This document shows, piece after piece, positions 1 through 13,399 of a DNA stretch of 64,000 nucleotides (position 1 is its first letter; each line of letters begins with the position of its first letter). The notes under the pieces were generated by a model. It ran no database searches. It worked only from the letters and a program-made list of their open reading frames with translations, and had not been told where the DNA came from. This stretch comes from Hetaerina americana (taxonomy: Eukaryota; Arthropoda; Insecta; Odonata; Calopterygidae), in contig JAKTNV010000060.1 of the NCBI GenBank assembly GCA_022747635.1, positions 424,872 through 488,871 on the forward strand. Direction: 5' to 3'. Made by a program: the position numbers and the translations under genes.

Positions 1-1083
1 TTATCTCGCCGACTGACTGTTTCAGGGTCACAGCCATAGCACGAAATTCTTGATATTGATGAGGTTAAATAGAATGCGCCGAGGAAATTGATGGCCATTC
101 CGTAGAAGAACTTTGCTGATTGTTTTGAAAAGTTAAAGAGCTGGAATAAGTGCGTGAGGTCCTAAGGGGAGTACTTTGAAGGGGACCAAGGTCTCATTGT
201 TCTAGGTATGCTATTTTTCTCAAAATATTGCCTAGCATGAATATTTTTCGGGCAGGCCTCGTATATATGTTTGATGCTTTCACGACAGAGTTTTTTTCCT
301 GATTTAACAAACCCGCTTTCTTCTATTCCTCTAGGAACCATTGAGTGTTTCCTATTGAGGTATTTTTTTTCTAATATGTCCCTTTGAAGTGAACTGAATG
401 TGTTTCCTTTGCATTACCGATCTATCGAAACAGAGTGATGTGAGTGAGTTAGAACAGATGCTGTTAAATAAGCAACAACCTTTCGGGGAATGGTTTTTCA
501 ATGACTGTTTTACAAAGGCCAATCCAATGGAAATAAATTTTCTCACGCCAAGAGACGGATCTTGGGATCCATGAGGATCGTATTGTGTTCATTTACTCGA
601 ATAGGCGGGAGAAATGTTGAAATAAGTGCCCTATCGTGGGCCGCTCTCAATTCCCCGAAAACGGCTAACACTTGTGGGGAATGAATGCAAATCCGCTTCG
701 ATCCGCGCCGGAGGCCGTGGGCAGCGATGAATACAATTAGTTGGCGCGATCGCTTGATAGGCTCATCCTGCTGATCGATCTGTGAGAGAGGGGACGGAGT
801 TGGAGAGCCACTTCGTCGGGACCAATATGTCTCGATTTACTATCCCCCGTGGCGGAAACAACAAAATGCCAAAAAGTTTGCTAGATAAATTAAATATCGC
901 GGGAATGCTCACCGAAACCCATGTAGTTAATGTGCGGAAAGTTTTCAGATAGCACGATAGTCCCTTAATCCTGTTTCTCGAGGCCAAAGTTCGATAACAG
1001 GTTTTATTTTTAAACGCAGAGACTGGTGCTATTGACAGAGGGTTATAAAACAATTGTCCCTTGTCTGGATTTCGCAGAAGGCG
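1..1083. other. No feature recognised
   Basis: Mixed-composition sequence with normal CpG content. Short open frames show no motif. I see no gene, RNA or repeat copy shared with the rest of the window. Confidence 0.5.
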
Positions 1084-1315
1084 TTGTAATCTTGTTGGTA
1101 GAGTGATTGTCTACCGACCTTAGGGTCCCGGGTTCAAGTACGAACACTTCTGGACACAACCGGCTAAGCCTGAGCCGTTCGAATTCCTTGGTGTTGGGAT
1201 TTTCCGGGCAACCGCAGGTGACGAAGTGAAAGGAATTGGCGGCACTTGGTCTGTGTTCTTTCTATGACATGACGATTCCATGTGGTCTACATTTCTGAAG
1301 ATTCGCATTTGGGAG
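1084..1315 (+). mobile_element. Degenerate tRNA-derived SINE, fourth family
   Basis: A tRNA-like head (gttggtagagtgattgtctaccgacc, B-box-like ggttcaagtac) is followed by a body with ttgggattttccgggcaacc, gcaggtgac, ggaattggcggcac and tgtgttctttcta. The same landmarks occur in order at about 31020-31200, which supports a shared dispersed repeat. Confidence 0.65.
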
Positions 1316-1739
1316 AATGCATTATGTCACCGTTTGTCTTATAATACGAATTTTGAAGACTCAAAAGTGTTGTGGTGTAGCCTCGAGAAGCTGACCGTGA
1401 ACTCGTTTTTTTGGCGATAATTTTTGGTTCCATTGCTATCCCTACGCTTGTTTGTCATTCATAATGCTTCGTCGCACTGGGCCTCAACCCAATCAATTTA
1501 GGATATCGTGTTAAATGAAGTGCGATGCTGTCATATTTATACGAAGCACCACTTACTGCTCATCTAGAAAACAAGTGATAATATGCATTATCTGGCAACA
1601 TACTTAACCGTTCCGGTCTAAATGATATGGAATTTGCGTCCAAATTTGCAATGATGTCGGAAATCAAAATTTGTATTTTTTTCGGAATCCGTTCAAAATC
1701 CGAAGAACACGTGATACTTTTTACGCCGGGCCCACCGAA

Positions 1740-2480
1740 TTTCGCTCCCTTCGACCGTGTCCCGCGGTCGTCCCTCTTCCCGTGAACACGTCCTCGGCTC
1801 CAAACGCTCCTTCCAAATGTCAACCTCCCCCTTTGCCCTTCCCCCCTACACATCCCACGCTCAACCCCCCCCCCCTCCCGTCATCCTCATCGCTTTGTGA
1901 CGAAACTCCGTCCCACTCCCTCCATCTCCAACCCCGTTGGCATTCGGGGGACCTGGGAGATAGGATAAATCCTGGCGCATTCTTGTCCTCTCCTCCTCCT
2001 TCCACCGCCAGAGCGCTGTCGCCGCACAAACGGGCCCCAGGGACGCCTGTCCATCAGCGGTCCCCCCCCCATGCTTGCTGTCGGACCCCTTCCCCACCCC
2101 TGCCAATCCCCCCCGTCCACTCCTCACCTCCCAACACTCCCTCTCCACACGCGGGCCCGGGCTGTTAATTGTCGAATCGCTTCGAGATTTTCGTGGTCGG
2201 CGGGGGATGGTGGGTGAGGGTTGTGGAATAAGTTTTCGATGCAGAGTGGAGGGATGAAGAGGTGGGGAGGAAGATGGAGATGGCCCGGGGTTTTTATGGC
2301 CCCGGCGTCAAGATTCCAGTCGGGATGCCTCTCGATCGGGAGAGAGCCATGTGATTGCGTGCACTGCATGCGTGGAAAAGCTTCCTCTATCGCCCTCTCG
2401 AGATTTTGTCAAAGGGGTCTGGGTGCCGCCGGCGGGGCGCTCTGGTCAGCGGCGGCGCGTGTGCTGACCCAGTGAATGGT
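1740..2480. promoter_or_regulatory. CpG-island-like GC-rich block
   Basis: GC-rich and CpG-rich against AT-richer flanks; the plus strand is strikingly C-rich between 1800 and 2160. Open frames in both directions are a by-product of low stop-codon density and show no family motif. It could be a promoter or enhancer of the gene downstream, or of an unseen neighbour. There is no direct evidence of transcription. Confidence 0.45.
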
Positions 2481-2650
2481 ACGGGTCAAAGGGCGACCAG
2501 AGTTCCTTTCTCAAATCTACAAGTCAATTTACAACTTCTGGTAGTTAACTTGTGGAGAAACTTTTGAATGGAAATAAAGATGCTCTAAAACCGTCTATCT
2601 CGACTACCATCACTCTGAGAATACGTGGTCAAGTATGCTTCACATTACAT

Positions 2651-2862
2651 TTATTTTTTTATTTATTAAACGACTGTTATTGGAGCGAGATTGAGACTTA
2701 ATAGTCCTAGAGTCTTCCACATAATCTTTGTGCGTGGCATTGAAGACAATTGCGAACACCCAAGCCCTAAGTGGAGGATAAGCCATCTTGGCTGGAATCG
2801 AACCCGCGACCTCTGGGTTTGTAGGCGAGGATATTAACCCGCCGCCACCGGGACCGCGGGAC
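2651..2862 (-). mobile_element. tRNA-derived SINE, second family (A-rich tail)
   Basis: The minus strand starts with a tRNA-like head (gtggcggcgggttaa), a perfect B box ggttcgattcc at about 2790-2800, a conserved gggcttgggtgtt segment, and ends in an aataaataaa-type tail near 2651-2670. The same order is found on the plus strand at 44698-44896 and, truncated, at 7902-7993. Confidence 0.85.
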
Positions 2863-4323
2863 AACTTCCGAACGAAAACAACTGCAAGTCAATTATTAAT
2901 TTACAGTTGTATTCAGAGCACTTGTCTGAGAAATGGTGCCCTGGAAGAACCTTCGTCGGATCCAAAGGAATCCAATCAAGCGTTAATCCCGCTGGAAAAT
3001 TCCGCGGAAAATTTTCTAGTTTCTAGCTAATAAAAAGTTTGCACTCGGTGCATAAACTCTCAACCTTGTTTATGTTTAATTTACTCTATTGATCAAACGC
3101 GATTGCCTTTTTATTACTAACATACTGCCGTAAACCGTTGGTTACTATATTTGGAACAATTGTTGAAATGAATAAAAATTAATTTATAGATGAATGTGAA
3201 CATGAAACAAAATAAATTGAAAGTTCGCATTAAAGATTATAACGTTTTGTTGGGTGTCCAAAGGAGGTAGGAAAAGTGAATCCAGAATAGTCTCATAAAA
3301 ATTGTACTCTGAAAATTGTGATGAATGGTGAAGGGCGTTAGGCGAGGACTGTAAGGGGGGGGGGTAAAAGATAGGCATGTTTAACGCAATGAGAGGATGA
3401 ATTATTCGGAATTGAAGAAGTTCAATGTAGCGTGAGGTGTCAGGTGTTGTCTTTTTCAGTGCAAGGTATCGCGCGAATAAAAAAATCGCGTTGTTCTGCG
3501 TCCTTATTAATTACCTTGTGGATATCAAACATCAAGTAACTCACGGATAAATTTTATTCTGGTTTTAGGTTACGCCCTTTCCCTCAATGTACCAATCGGA
3601 AACAATGTTCAAATAAAATATTATCCAATTAATCCGATAAATAATGGAAGTGTTCCCTTGAGTTGCCGTTTGACGCGGTGGTTGGAGCGGAAATGATTTG
3701 AAAATGCTAGGGGGAGATTTATGCACATTAATTCGGAAAATTTCGAAAAAATTAGAATTTGCATAGGCTTGGAAATGATTATCATCAGCCAACATATTTT
3801 TTTGCCGGTCATCTGCACAATCTGTGTGAAAAGTAGAATGCCCTGGCATTAAAATGAATTGAAATAAAAGTCCACGTATAACTTTTACTTTGATTTGATT
3901 TAAGTGTACCTAATATAAACGACCCTAGAATTTGGGATACCACTAAGTGTGAAATGCTTTTCTTCAAAATCAAATCGTTGACGTTCACATAAATACCCCG
4001 ATATCTGAAGTAACTGTCTTTCTTAAATGTGTTGGTACATATATAAAGACTACGTGTATTCACCGAGTGACGTCATATTATCAATGTTATTTTTTCTCCT
4101 CTCCAAACAATTGTCATTGCCGTTTTTAAATTACCGAAAAATTAAAAATATTACCCACGTCCATAAATGTAGTCATGAAACATAGATTATTGGCGGTCAT
4201 TGTGGAAATACTCAGCGGAACCTCATTCCCATTGAATCACATGTTGAATTATTAGTCCATCAGGTGAAATACATTCGGTTGAGAACTTGCCTTCTTTATG
4301 AGCTGGATATAAATAACACAAAT
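2863..4323. other. No feature recognised
   Basis: AT-rich non-coding sequence between two minus-strand SINEs. A short G-run lies near 3356-3363. Nothing else stands out. Confidence 0.5.
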
Positions 4324-4645
4324 TGTAGTAGTTTTTAGGGGAGGCGACAGCAGAGGTCATTTGCGCCATAAGGGATATGTGGGTGATTCGGTAGAAGGGA
4401 ATACTATATAGGAAGGGTGGAGAAGAACACGGCGTCGTCATTAGCCAACTCCTAACGAAAGGCGCCAAATGTCCACAATTTTAACATCCCATCCGACGGA
4501 CGGCGCACTCGCTGGAATTGCTTTCCACATAGCACCCCAAGTAGGGATCGGCATACCATTGGAAAATCCGGCCACCATCGGGATTCGAATTCGTGCCCTC
4601 GGGTTGGGAAGTCAGTACCTTAGCCACCGCACCATCGCGATCCCC
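4324..4645 (-). mobile_element. tRNA-derived SINE, diverged copy of the same family
   Basis: The minus strand matches the other two copies (shared gcgccataagggat, aaaggcgcc, catcccatccgacggacgg, caagtagggatcg and the tRNA head ending gcgatcccc) but with many substitutions and small indels, including extra sequence near 4375-4410. No target duplication is clear, so this is the oldest of the three. Confidence 0.85.
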
Positions 4646-5134
4646 CAATATCCGTAATTACATCTTGTCCTACTGAATGGCGGTTTTCCATGGCGGCTCC
4701 GCTGAACCTTAGCTATGGATTGGTGCAGCGCATTTGTGAGAATGCTTATCGAAAGCTCCCGTGTTTCTTCAAACAAATGACAACTGCGGTCCGCGTTTGT
4801 CTCGTCGCCACACACGTTTCGGCCGGAAGGCGATCGGATACCTCCGTGCCGTGGCTCCCACTCGCTGTTTCCTTGTCAAAAAGGGGCCTAGTGGTGCTCG
4901 TGAAATCACTTGGGTCGATGGAGCGCGATGGAGGTGTCTCCGCTCGACCTGACAATGCGCCCCTCGTAAACCGTAATTCATCACCTCGCCCAGACACGTG
5001 ACACATGTATGTGCTTGCTCTCCAATCGTATCGTGCTCCCAGGGATGACACCGCTAATCTGGGGGATTTTCCGCATGAGCTCGAAATGATGGTTTTTCAG
5101 TTTCCGGAGGGTCATTTATTTCCGGGGGGTAGGG

Positions 5135-5320
5135 ACAGGCTGATGCGGCCATTCATTCCTGTTTAGAGGGCCCGGGATCGATTCCCCGCGCTTAGTTCTG
5201 CATTTCATCCTACTGCCCGCGGGATGGGACGTGTAACGCTGTCTCCATCTTTCGACGGGACCGGGTTAATGTCCAAGCCTGGGCTCTCTTCCTTAGAGCC
5301 ATTGATGGTAACGACCAATA
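5135..5320 (+). mobile_element. Possible tRNA-derived SINE
   Basis: The stretch ggggggtagggacaggctgatg, then a spacer, then the B-box-like gggatcgattcccc at about 5172-5186, resembles a tRNA head. A non-coding body follows. I find only one copy in the window, so the call rests on the box spacing alone. Confidence 0.4.
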
Positions 5321-7901
5321 ATCTCGGCAGTCGACCTCATAGCATACGATCACGATACATACACATAATAACGATAACTCGTATATTAATAGATGACTTT
5401 CGTTCTTGCACCGAAGTGAAAAGGGTGACCTATCATTAATTGGTTTTTCAGTCCCTAGTTCTTCGCAAAATGCCGTCGATAGTTTTATAATGCTCCATTA
5501 AGAATAATGCCATATACTTTCATGCAGTGAATACTGTGGCGGTAACTATTCCTAATTGGTTTCACCGTGTAGCGGTTGGTTTATTGGAGAGTTCCTGTGA
5601 ATCTCCGTCATGCCCCCACGCGAGCCGCTGGGGGAGTGTGTGTGAGGTGGGGTTTTATAAAAACAGTTTTCAATTATGTAACTGTGAATAAAGGTGAAGT
5701 TTTCGTAAGAAGAATAAACAGGGAAAAAATTATTTTCATCGAAATTAATCGGGTGATTAACCTTTTGTTTTATTTGGTATCGCGTATCTTGCCAAATGTG
5801 TGTGCAAGTGAACTTGTCGGTGCCCTGGTTTTATTTTTCTTATTTTATCTGAACGTTCAAACCAGCCAGTTATCTGTGAAAACGTAAGGATTCCCGAAAT
5901 CCTAAGGATTAAATGCGATTGCCCTGAGCAATAAAACCGCCATTCGTCCTGAGATAAAAACTTTCCGCGTCTGTGCTTCTCACTTTGTAGCTTGAGAGGT
6001 CTCCTTCCTGTTTCCTTTGATAATTCAATATCTCTGCGTTCTTCTCGGGTCATTTCTCGATGACTATAATGGCCTCAGACCCACTTGACAGCTTGCGATT
6101 CCTGTGCAATAATTTGAGCAGATTTCGATTGCACTAGCCCTGTTTTTGTCTCGTGACAATTAATGCCACCCGTATTGTCGGCAGCAATCTGCGTCCATAG
6201 CAATGAAACGGAAAAAGTTTTTGTTATATGTATCAGTTTGAGAAATAACGAGTGATTCCATCAATATGAAGATTAGACCTGTTCACACCTTAGAATCCAT
6301 TTTAAGCACTGTGCCCATTCTCGCCCTTTCCTTTCCTCCGCTCTCCTAACATTCTCCCTTCTACAAGAAGTTCTTGGAGCATGTTTCACCATCTCGCTCA
6401 TCCCAGTTTATTTCCTTCTTTGAATGACATCCACCAGTATTCTCTCTTCCCTCTCTCCTGCTCCCTCTCTCTAATGCAATGTACCAAGTTATTTCCTGTC
6501 AATTTTCCGAGTCATCCCGTACACCTCTCTCTAACCTCACGTCTCAAAATCCTCTAATCGCCGCCCCACCTCAAAATTCCTAACTCTTTAATCAAAATTA
6601 ATGGAAGGCACTATATCAAGAAAATGTAAGTAAAAATAATGAAGGATAATTTACAGAAGAGGATATGTTAAGTATGATTCTCCAGCTGGTAGCTCTCCCA
6701 CATGATTTCAAATTGATGTATTCAAGTGCTAACACGTTGACCGAATTTCCGTCCAAGGGGCAGACTTATTTGGTTTGAATTTTAAGCTATAAAGTTAAAA
6801 ATCGCAAACGCTAGTCACATATTTCCCCCAGTGTCTCATTGACGTATAATAGAGGATATTAGGGCATCTTAAGGGATTATGATGATGCTTATAAAACCCG
6901 GAGACAATTAGGTATTAGATTCAAGCCGTCTTAATAGCTGTTCCTAATGTTTTCTGCACTTGCCTTGAGGAAATGTCAGGAGAAAGGCATTTGTAACATT
7001 GGCGGCGTATTTCCATTTTCATTATGGTCTGATCTACCTATTTATTTTGCGTCTAAAAACTTTGACACGGTGTTCGCATTAAACTCTTAGTTCTATTATC
7101 TTGCCATTAGTTCTAGTATGTTGCAAGCTCGTAGTATTTTGCGGGTCTCATGGATACGAGGCTTCCATCACTTTTTTTGGAAAGTATCTGATAATTTTGT
7201 TCGTAGCGTTTTAAACGAATTATTTATTTTTCGTTGTATCTTGTAAGCTGCACTAGCTTATCCTTTATGCGTTAGGTTCGAAATGTCTGCGTCGTATTGA
7301 AATGGAGACATAACTAATACGGAATAGCAATTATCATTTTCATTTCACGGCTCAAACGTGTCTCCACAAGTTAGCCCTAATGACGCCCATATAATTCGAA
7401 CGACTTGTATATTATTTCCTTATGTTTACCCATTGGAGTCTCTAGGTGTGAATTTGATGGTATTTCCATTCTCAAGAGTTGAATTACTGTTCTTCGTTTT
7501 TTTCACTTTTAACCAGGTGCTCGGCTCGTGGAAATTGCGCTTGGATCGCTACAAGAAGCGTCGTGTTCTGTGTAATTAGTTCTTTCGCCATGAGTGACGG
7601 CCACATGGACAAATCCATGATGTAGCTTGTTATGTTAGAATTAAAGTCAGTGTTATGAACTGACTAGGAAGTGAGATTAATAATTATCTTCATGTCGCCT
7701 ACGGTACCTGAGGGAAGAGATTTAGGAATCGGGAGGAAAAGCGTACGCCGATGGTTTTTAATTAAGGGTTGACACAGGATGACATCCACTGCTGAAAATT
7801 AATCTAATGTTTGTTTAGAGACGAGGGTTGCAAAGATCTCTTCCGTAGGGAATATGCATGCAGCGCTTCCAGCTGAATGCGCTCCTTATTCTATGCGCAC
7901 T
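5321..7901. other. No feature recognised
   Basis: Non-coding sequence, with a pyrimidine-rich stretch near 6310-6560. No gene or repeat copy recognised. Confidence 0.5.
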
Positions 7902-7993
7902 CGTAGGTGGAGGATAACTCATCTAGGCGGGAATCGAACCCGCCACCTCTGGGGTGGCAGACGAGGACGTTAACCCGCTGCCACCGGGGCCGG
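7902..7993 (-). mobile_element. tRNA-derived SINE, second family, head only
   Basis: The minus strand carries the head gccccggtggcagcgggttaa, the B box ggttcgattcc and the start of the body, matching the 2651-2862 copy up to gtggaggataactcatct. The 3' body and the tail are absent. Confidence 0.8.
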
Positions 7994-9339
7994 GTTGGGG
8001 CGAAGAGGAGGGGATAAATGGCCAGTAACACGTTCAACACTTGATTCTTTTATCTTTTTACGGCTGCATCTAATTACACTTGGCGCCTTTCAGAACTTCA
8101 ATGGACTATCTCGCATTTCGCCCTCCCCGTTTGGCTAACTCCACGCATTCAATCCACATCCCACCCCACCTACCCTGGTGCCGCGCAGCCCTTTCAGGCT
8201 TCCATTGACATATTGTAAGGGATTTGCGAGTTAGGACATCACCAAAATGAAGTCCATGGGTATTTTTTTGCTTCAGGTTGATGTGCATGAGTTCGTTCTT
8301 ATGTTTGTGTGCTTAGTAACATTATGCCAAATGTCCTTAGATCGTACGATTAAATTTATCTTCCATTATTTTAAGCTGAACCTTCTAATGTGGGCATATT
8401 TGTATTGAGTCCAATGAAGTTGGGGCCCGTAATATATTTAATCTTTTGAAGTGGCATTTTCGAGTTTCCCTAAGGGCGAAACCACTTTTTTTTACTGCGA
8501 GCTATCGTCTGGGTTTTCGGTTGCTTCAGTTCGTATTCCTATTGTTTCCAATGCAGCCGGAAGGATATCTTATCTGCCCATGCAAGTCCATGCAATGAAG
8601 AGTGGGGCTCTAGGTCAAATTTTATCGAGCAAAGTTGAATGTGTACGGAAATGTATTCCTTGTCTTCCAGATAAAAGTTCTCCGGAATTTCGGTGTACCG
8701 GTCCTCCCTTCCGCTCCTCACACACAAGGTGATAACAACTTTAATCGTTGAAGTATCGCGAGTTACACGTCCATCCAAATGCGACCCACAACCGCCATTC
8801 AAAGCCCATCGAATTCATGTCACTTCTGCTCTGCGTACCGAATGCCATGAAGGTGAGGTTTCGAAATTGATCGAAAAATGTATCGGCAGGATAAAAATTC
8901 CCGAGGGATTCGTGCATCAGGAAGGGGACAACTCATCGTCGCCACTATAGCAGGTTGCCAGTCCGAGGGTTCTTTTTTAGCGTTCTACAGCCAACTTGAA
9001 AACCGGGGGAAAAAGTAGAATCGAGCTGTGACGCCTGGCATTTTGGAGAAGTTATGTCATTTAAACGGAAAATGGATGGCAAAGGTAGAAGAAAAAAATA
9101 CGTACAAGGCTTGTATATTATCTTCATTGAACTTAATACGAATGATTAATATAGCGATTGTTTTAACTATTGGCTTTTAATGATTGATATTCAAAAGTTG
9201 TTATATCCTGCAAGAAGGTACTGAATTACGTGTCTCCACTGTGTACTTGAAAGGAGTATTCGGGCCCACATTCGCACTAACCAATTGTCGCGCTGCGAAA
9301 CAACTGCCTACCTATCGCTGAAGGACAACTGAGCAGTAA
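7994..9339. other. No feature recognised
   Basis: Open frames of 85 to 93 codons on both strands between 8451 and 8950 show no motif. The sequence could hold a very old repeat, but none is identified. Confidence 0.45.
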
Positions 9340-10122
9340 TCGTCAGGCACTTCTCCTTTGAGTGAGACTACCCTGGTAGATAAGTACTCCACGATGAGAA
9401 TATTTTATAAGGTACTGGTTATCCCTATCCTAGAATACTCCTCCATAGTATGGGATCCATATGAGGTGAACCGTATTAAAAAGATAGAAAAAGTTCAAAG
9501 AAAGGCAGCAAGATATGTACCCGGAAGGTATAAAAGAACAGATAGTGTCACAGAAATGTTAGATATACTGAAATGGGAGAGTTTGAAAAATAGAAGGAAA
9601 AGGAGTAGGTTAGGCGCGATGTATAGAATTGTTAAAAAGGACGAAGCGTGGGAAGATTTATGGCAAGGGATAGAAAAGCCTAACTTTATGGGAAAAAACG
9701 ACCATAGTTTCAAAATAAAAATAAGGACGCAAAAAACAAATAAGAAAAAAATACTCTTTTTTAAATAGAACTATAACTGATTGGAACCAGCTGCCTGGAG
9801 GTTTGTTTGAGCCCTTTCCATCCAATATTAGAAGTTGTAAGTATAAATGTAAAGCAGCCACTGGGTAATAAACTTCATTGTAGATATTAAAATATTGTTT
9901 ATATGTAATGTGGATGGCATATTGTATGTGATGTGGAAGTTTGTTTGTATGTGATGTGGAAGTGTCATTGTATGTAAGAATATTTTGCCTCTTATCTGTT
10001 TTTATAGTGCGGGTATGTATGTAATTTTCATTGTAAGAGTTATCTTTGACCAAACTTGACCGTTGCCACCAGGAAAATCGCCTAATTGCAACGTAATTCT
10101 AAAATAAAATAAAATAAATAAT
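9340..10122 (+). mobile_element. LINE 3' end, CR1/L2-like reverse transcriptase relic
   Basis: The frame at 9358-9768 encodes the C-terminal part of a non-LTR reverse transcriptase: FYKVLVIPILEYSSIVWDPY, IKKIEKVQRKAARYV, SVTEMLDILKWESLKNRR. The spacing and motifs are typical of the CR1/L2 group. The matching ending, NRTITDWNQLP, is in the +1 frame just downstream (about 9766-9870), so one frameshift separates the two, near an A/T-rich run at about 9745-9765. A non-coding 3' segment follows and ends in a (TAAAA)n tail at about 10097-10122. The element is 5'-truncated, as is usual for LINEs. The 5' limit is uncertain. Confidence 0.85.
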
Positions 10123-13100
10123 TTTCTTCACCAACGCTGGGTGCTTACCGATATCCTCCTGTGTTATCAATTATTTATATATTACTTCCCGATTTATAAG
10201 AAGCATTTAAAACGTTTATATGATTATTTTCGCAATAGTTTATCTCTCAGTAAATATTGTTTTATGGCATGATTATGTTGACTTCCTATTCCATGCGTAT
10301 TTGTGTACGTATTTGGATTTCCTGAATTATATTGTTAAAAAAGACAAAAAAGCGCCAAGACACGGTTGCTAGCATTCATCAGATTCTTTCAAGGATCAAA
10401 AACTCCAGTTAGGAATCTTAAAAGTACAAGCGAGTTAATTTCTCTGCCTTTGGCAGGATTTTATTCAGGTGATGAATAAAAATTTTGGAATCTATTTGGG
10501 AATTGATTAGTTATCTACCCATGCTAAGGAGAATATGCTGAAGTACTTGGGCATGTAAATTTAGCAGCGTTCGTTGAATGGCGAGGGATTATTATCTCAT
10601 GCATTGGAGATACGCGAGAGTAAATATGGTGGCGCAAAACCTTGAAAAAACAGGAAAAATCTGGAATCAGAAGGCGTGTAATTTCTATCCACCCCGAATT
10701 TGGCACTTTTCCCTGCAAATGCTCCTTTCCTTAATTTTGGGTGGACGTCTTTCATCATTCGCCTCCCCTAGGTAGCTCTCGGTATCTTATGGAAATCTCC
10801 TCGTCCATGGCTCCTTCCATTACGGTATATAGTAAAGTACTGTGGTTCAAAACACTATCCTATTGCCGGCTACCTCTTCATTTCGTTGAAATCTTCCATG
10901 GATCTCCCCTTCAAACATTCTTTAAGGACTTACTCAACTTACTATGATTTTGACTAACAATTTTATTACCATATGTGGCATCACGGCCTTTTCCCTTCTT
11001 CTTTGCCCGGTCGAGAGATGATCTATATAAATACAGTGTATCATTAAATGAAGTTCATTTTATCCCAAGAAGGCCTCCTTTTGCGGTTGCATTTTAGCCG
11101 TTTATGATCAACCGGAAACTCGCTCAAGTAATCAATTTAATCGTTTTTTAGTGCTATGCATTCGGAAAATGTCAACGTTTTTATCACGCCTTTTATGAAC
11201 ACTATCGTTGAGGAAAAATCTAAATGTAGACTACTGCTACTTATTTGGCCTCAGTGTTATTCATCTAGATTTCAACGAAACAAATAAAAGAAGGTTTGAT
11301 CTTTAACTTTCACCATAGACTTCATGCAGTGTCTGACGAAACGGACCCCCCCCCCTCACTGCCATGATTACCCCTTCGCAAACTGTTTGGTTGGGGCATT
11401 GTAACATTTTCTTATAAATCATTCTCCAGGCGGGTGAATGTAACAAGACCAGGAATCGGTTCTGATAGATTGTTTCGGTGGTGACTTTTGTTTGCATAAA
11501 TTGTGGAAAAGAATTGAAGTTCTTCTATTATAAAACGCTATTTGAATGGGCGGGGCCTCAGTTCAATCAGCAAATCACCTTTTACTGGAAAAAATAACTG
11601 TGTAGAGGTATCTCAGCAACCATTAAAGTTAACCACTGATCGCACCTACTAGACTGACTTTATAATAGGTGAGCCTTAATGTTTGTTTTATTACCCTCGT
11701 AGAATGTTATGTGGCTTATTTCTTGGCAAAGTTCAAGGGCAGCTAGTGGAAGCCGTACTATTGTATGGAAAAGGAAGAATTTTATATTTAAAAAATGCTA
11801 AGTAACTAATGGGGTGCTAGCTATTGTAAGCAATATTTCAGTTTAAAAACATAATGTATGAAGTACCACCCCACGTAAAAAGAGTTTATCGATGTCAGGT
11901 TCACTAATATAATTTAATTATGCCAACACAGTGATGATACGAGTGGTTGATATTTGTGTCGCTTTTAGTAAAATGTTTTCTTGGAAAATATGGTATTGTT
12001 TTGCTCCACGACAGTCTTATTGAAATATTTAATCACACTAAATGAAAATTAAACAAGAAGGATTGTAAATGTAAAATGAACGTACCTACAGTCGCGAAGC
12101 AATGAAAAAGGCATAGCAAGTCATTAATGTGATCGAATTGGTTACAGGGTGAGATGATTTTTTTACTGGGGTTAGCATATAGAAGAAATGCTCAATGCTC
12201 ATGAAGTTTCTCGTATGCTTTTCGTAGCAGTGGTACTGGAACAATTTGCACGTACCTTTCGTGTGAAAACGGATGCGCGTAATACTCGTTTTGTGTGTAT
12301 ATTCGCAAAAGTGTCGGCACGAACCTACATGTGTGATCATATTGCAGATGGCAAATTGAAATTTTTCATCCCGTATCATATATTCGCATGCAAGAGGAGT
12401 AGCAAGTTGAGTCGACCATGGTACCCGGACCGTAATTTTATTCCAAATTTTCATTAATTACTACTTTTATACAGTCCAAGATCACAGTGCTAATGGAGAA
12501 AAGTAAGTTTTGGACTTTTGTGGTCTTAGATATTGACGATTCGGGGATAGATGTGCATCAGCCTTCCATTCCGCTCTATTCTCAGCTTGCCTCTTCTCTT
12601 CTTCCAAACTTCATTTTTTCGCATTTCTTAATAACTACTTGGCGCATTCTAATATCAATAGCTAATTACCACACCTGTTTTTCGGTCCTTACCCTGAAGT
12701 GGACTTGGGATAAAGAGTAGTGTAGTTCAGCATAGCATTCGGGTGGAGGTGCTGTGGCGGTAAAATACGGCGGGAAGTTTTTAAGAGTTGGGGTACGTGG
12801 TTAACCATCCATCATATTCCTTCCAAGATCACCAGTTTGGCCTCAAAGGGAACTGAGATGGTTGGATATCATTCTGGAAATCATTAAAACGTTTGGTAAA
12901 AAGAGGCAAATCTTCGAAATCTATGGAAATTTATTGGCTTTATGCACCTTTAAGATCAAATTCCTCATAAAATGTCTTTATGTGACGATTTGCTGGTGCA
13001 TTTTGGCTGAAACTTGCGTATCTGATCACGAAGCAGCGTGTACTCGTACACGTTACCACCTTCTGCCGGAGCGTCTAACGAGTGAACTTTGTCGGAATTT

Positions 13101-13399
13101 GCGTTTGCTACACGTCATGGATATCATTACGGAAGATAATTTCCATATGTATTATGCCGCCTTCACCCTCATTGCCATCGGGGAAAATTAAATTTTGGCC
13201 CCGGGGAAGAGGAAAGAATGGGGAGAAAGACCCGCCGCCAACTTGAATGCAGGATTATGAGTATCTCCTTCTCGAGGCTTATCCGTTTGCCGACCAGAAT
13301 TTATGCCAGATTAAGCCCCTCCCACGCCGAAAACGTTTGGCTCGTAATTTGCCCGGTTGTTCCGCAGCGGGGAACGAGAATGCATGAGGCGTGAATTTA
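10123..13399. other. No feature recognised
   Basis: AT-rich non-coding sequence downstream of the LINE tail. Opposed open frames near 12086-12457 are shadows of one another and match no family. Confidence 0.5.
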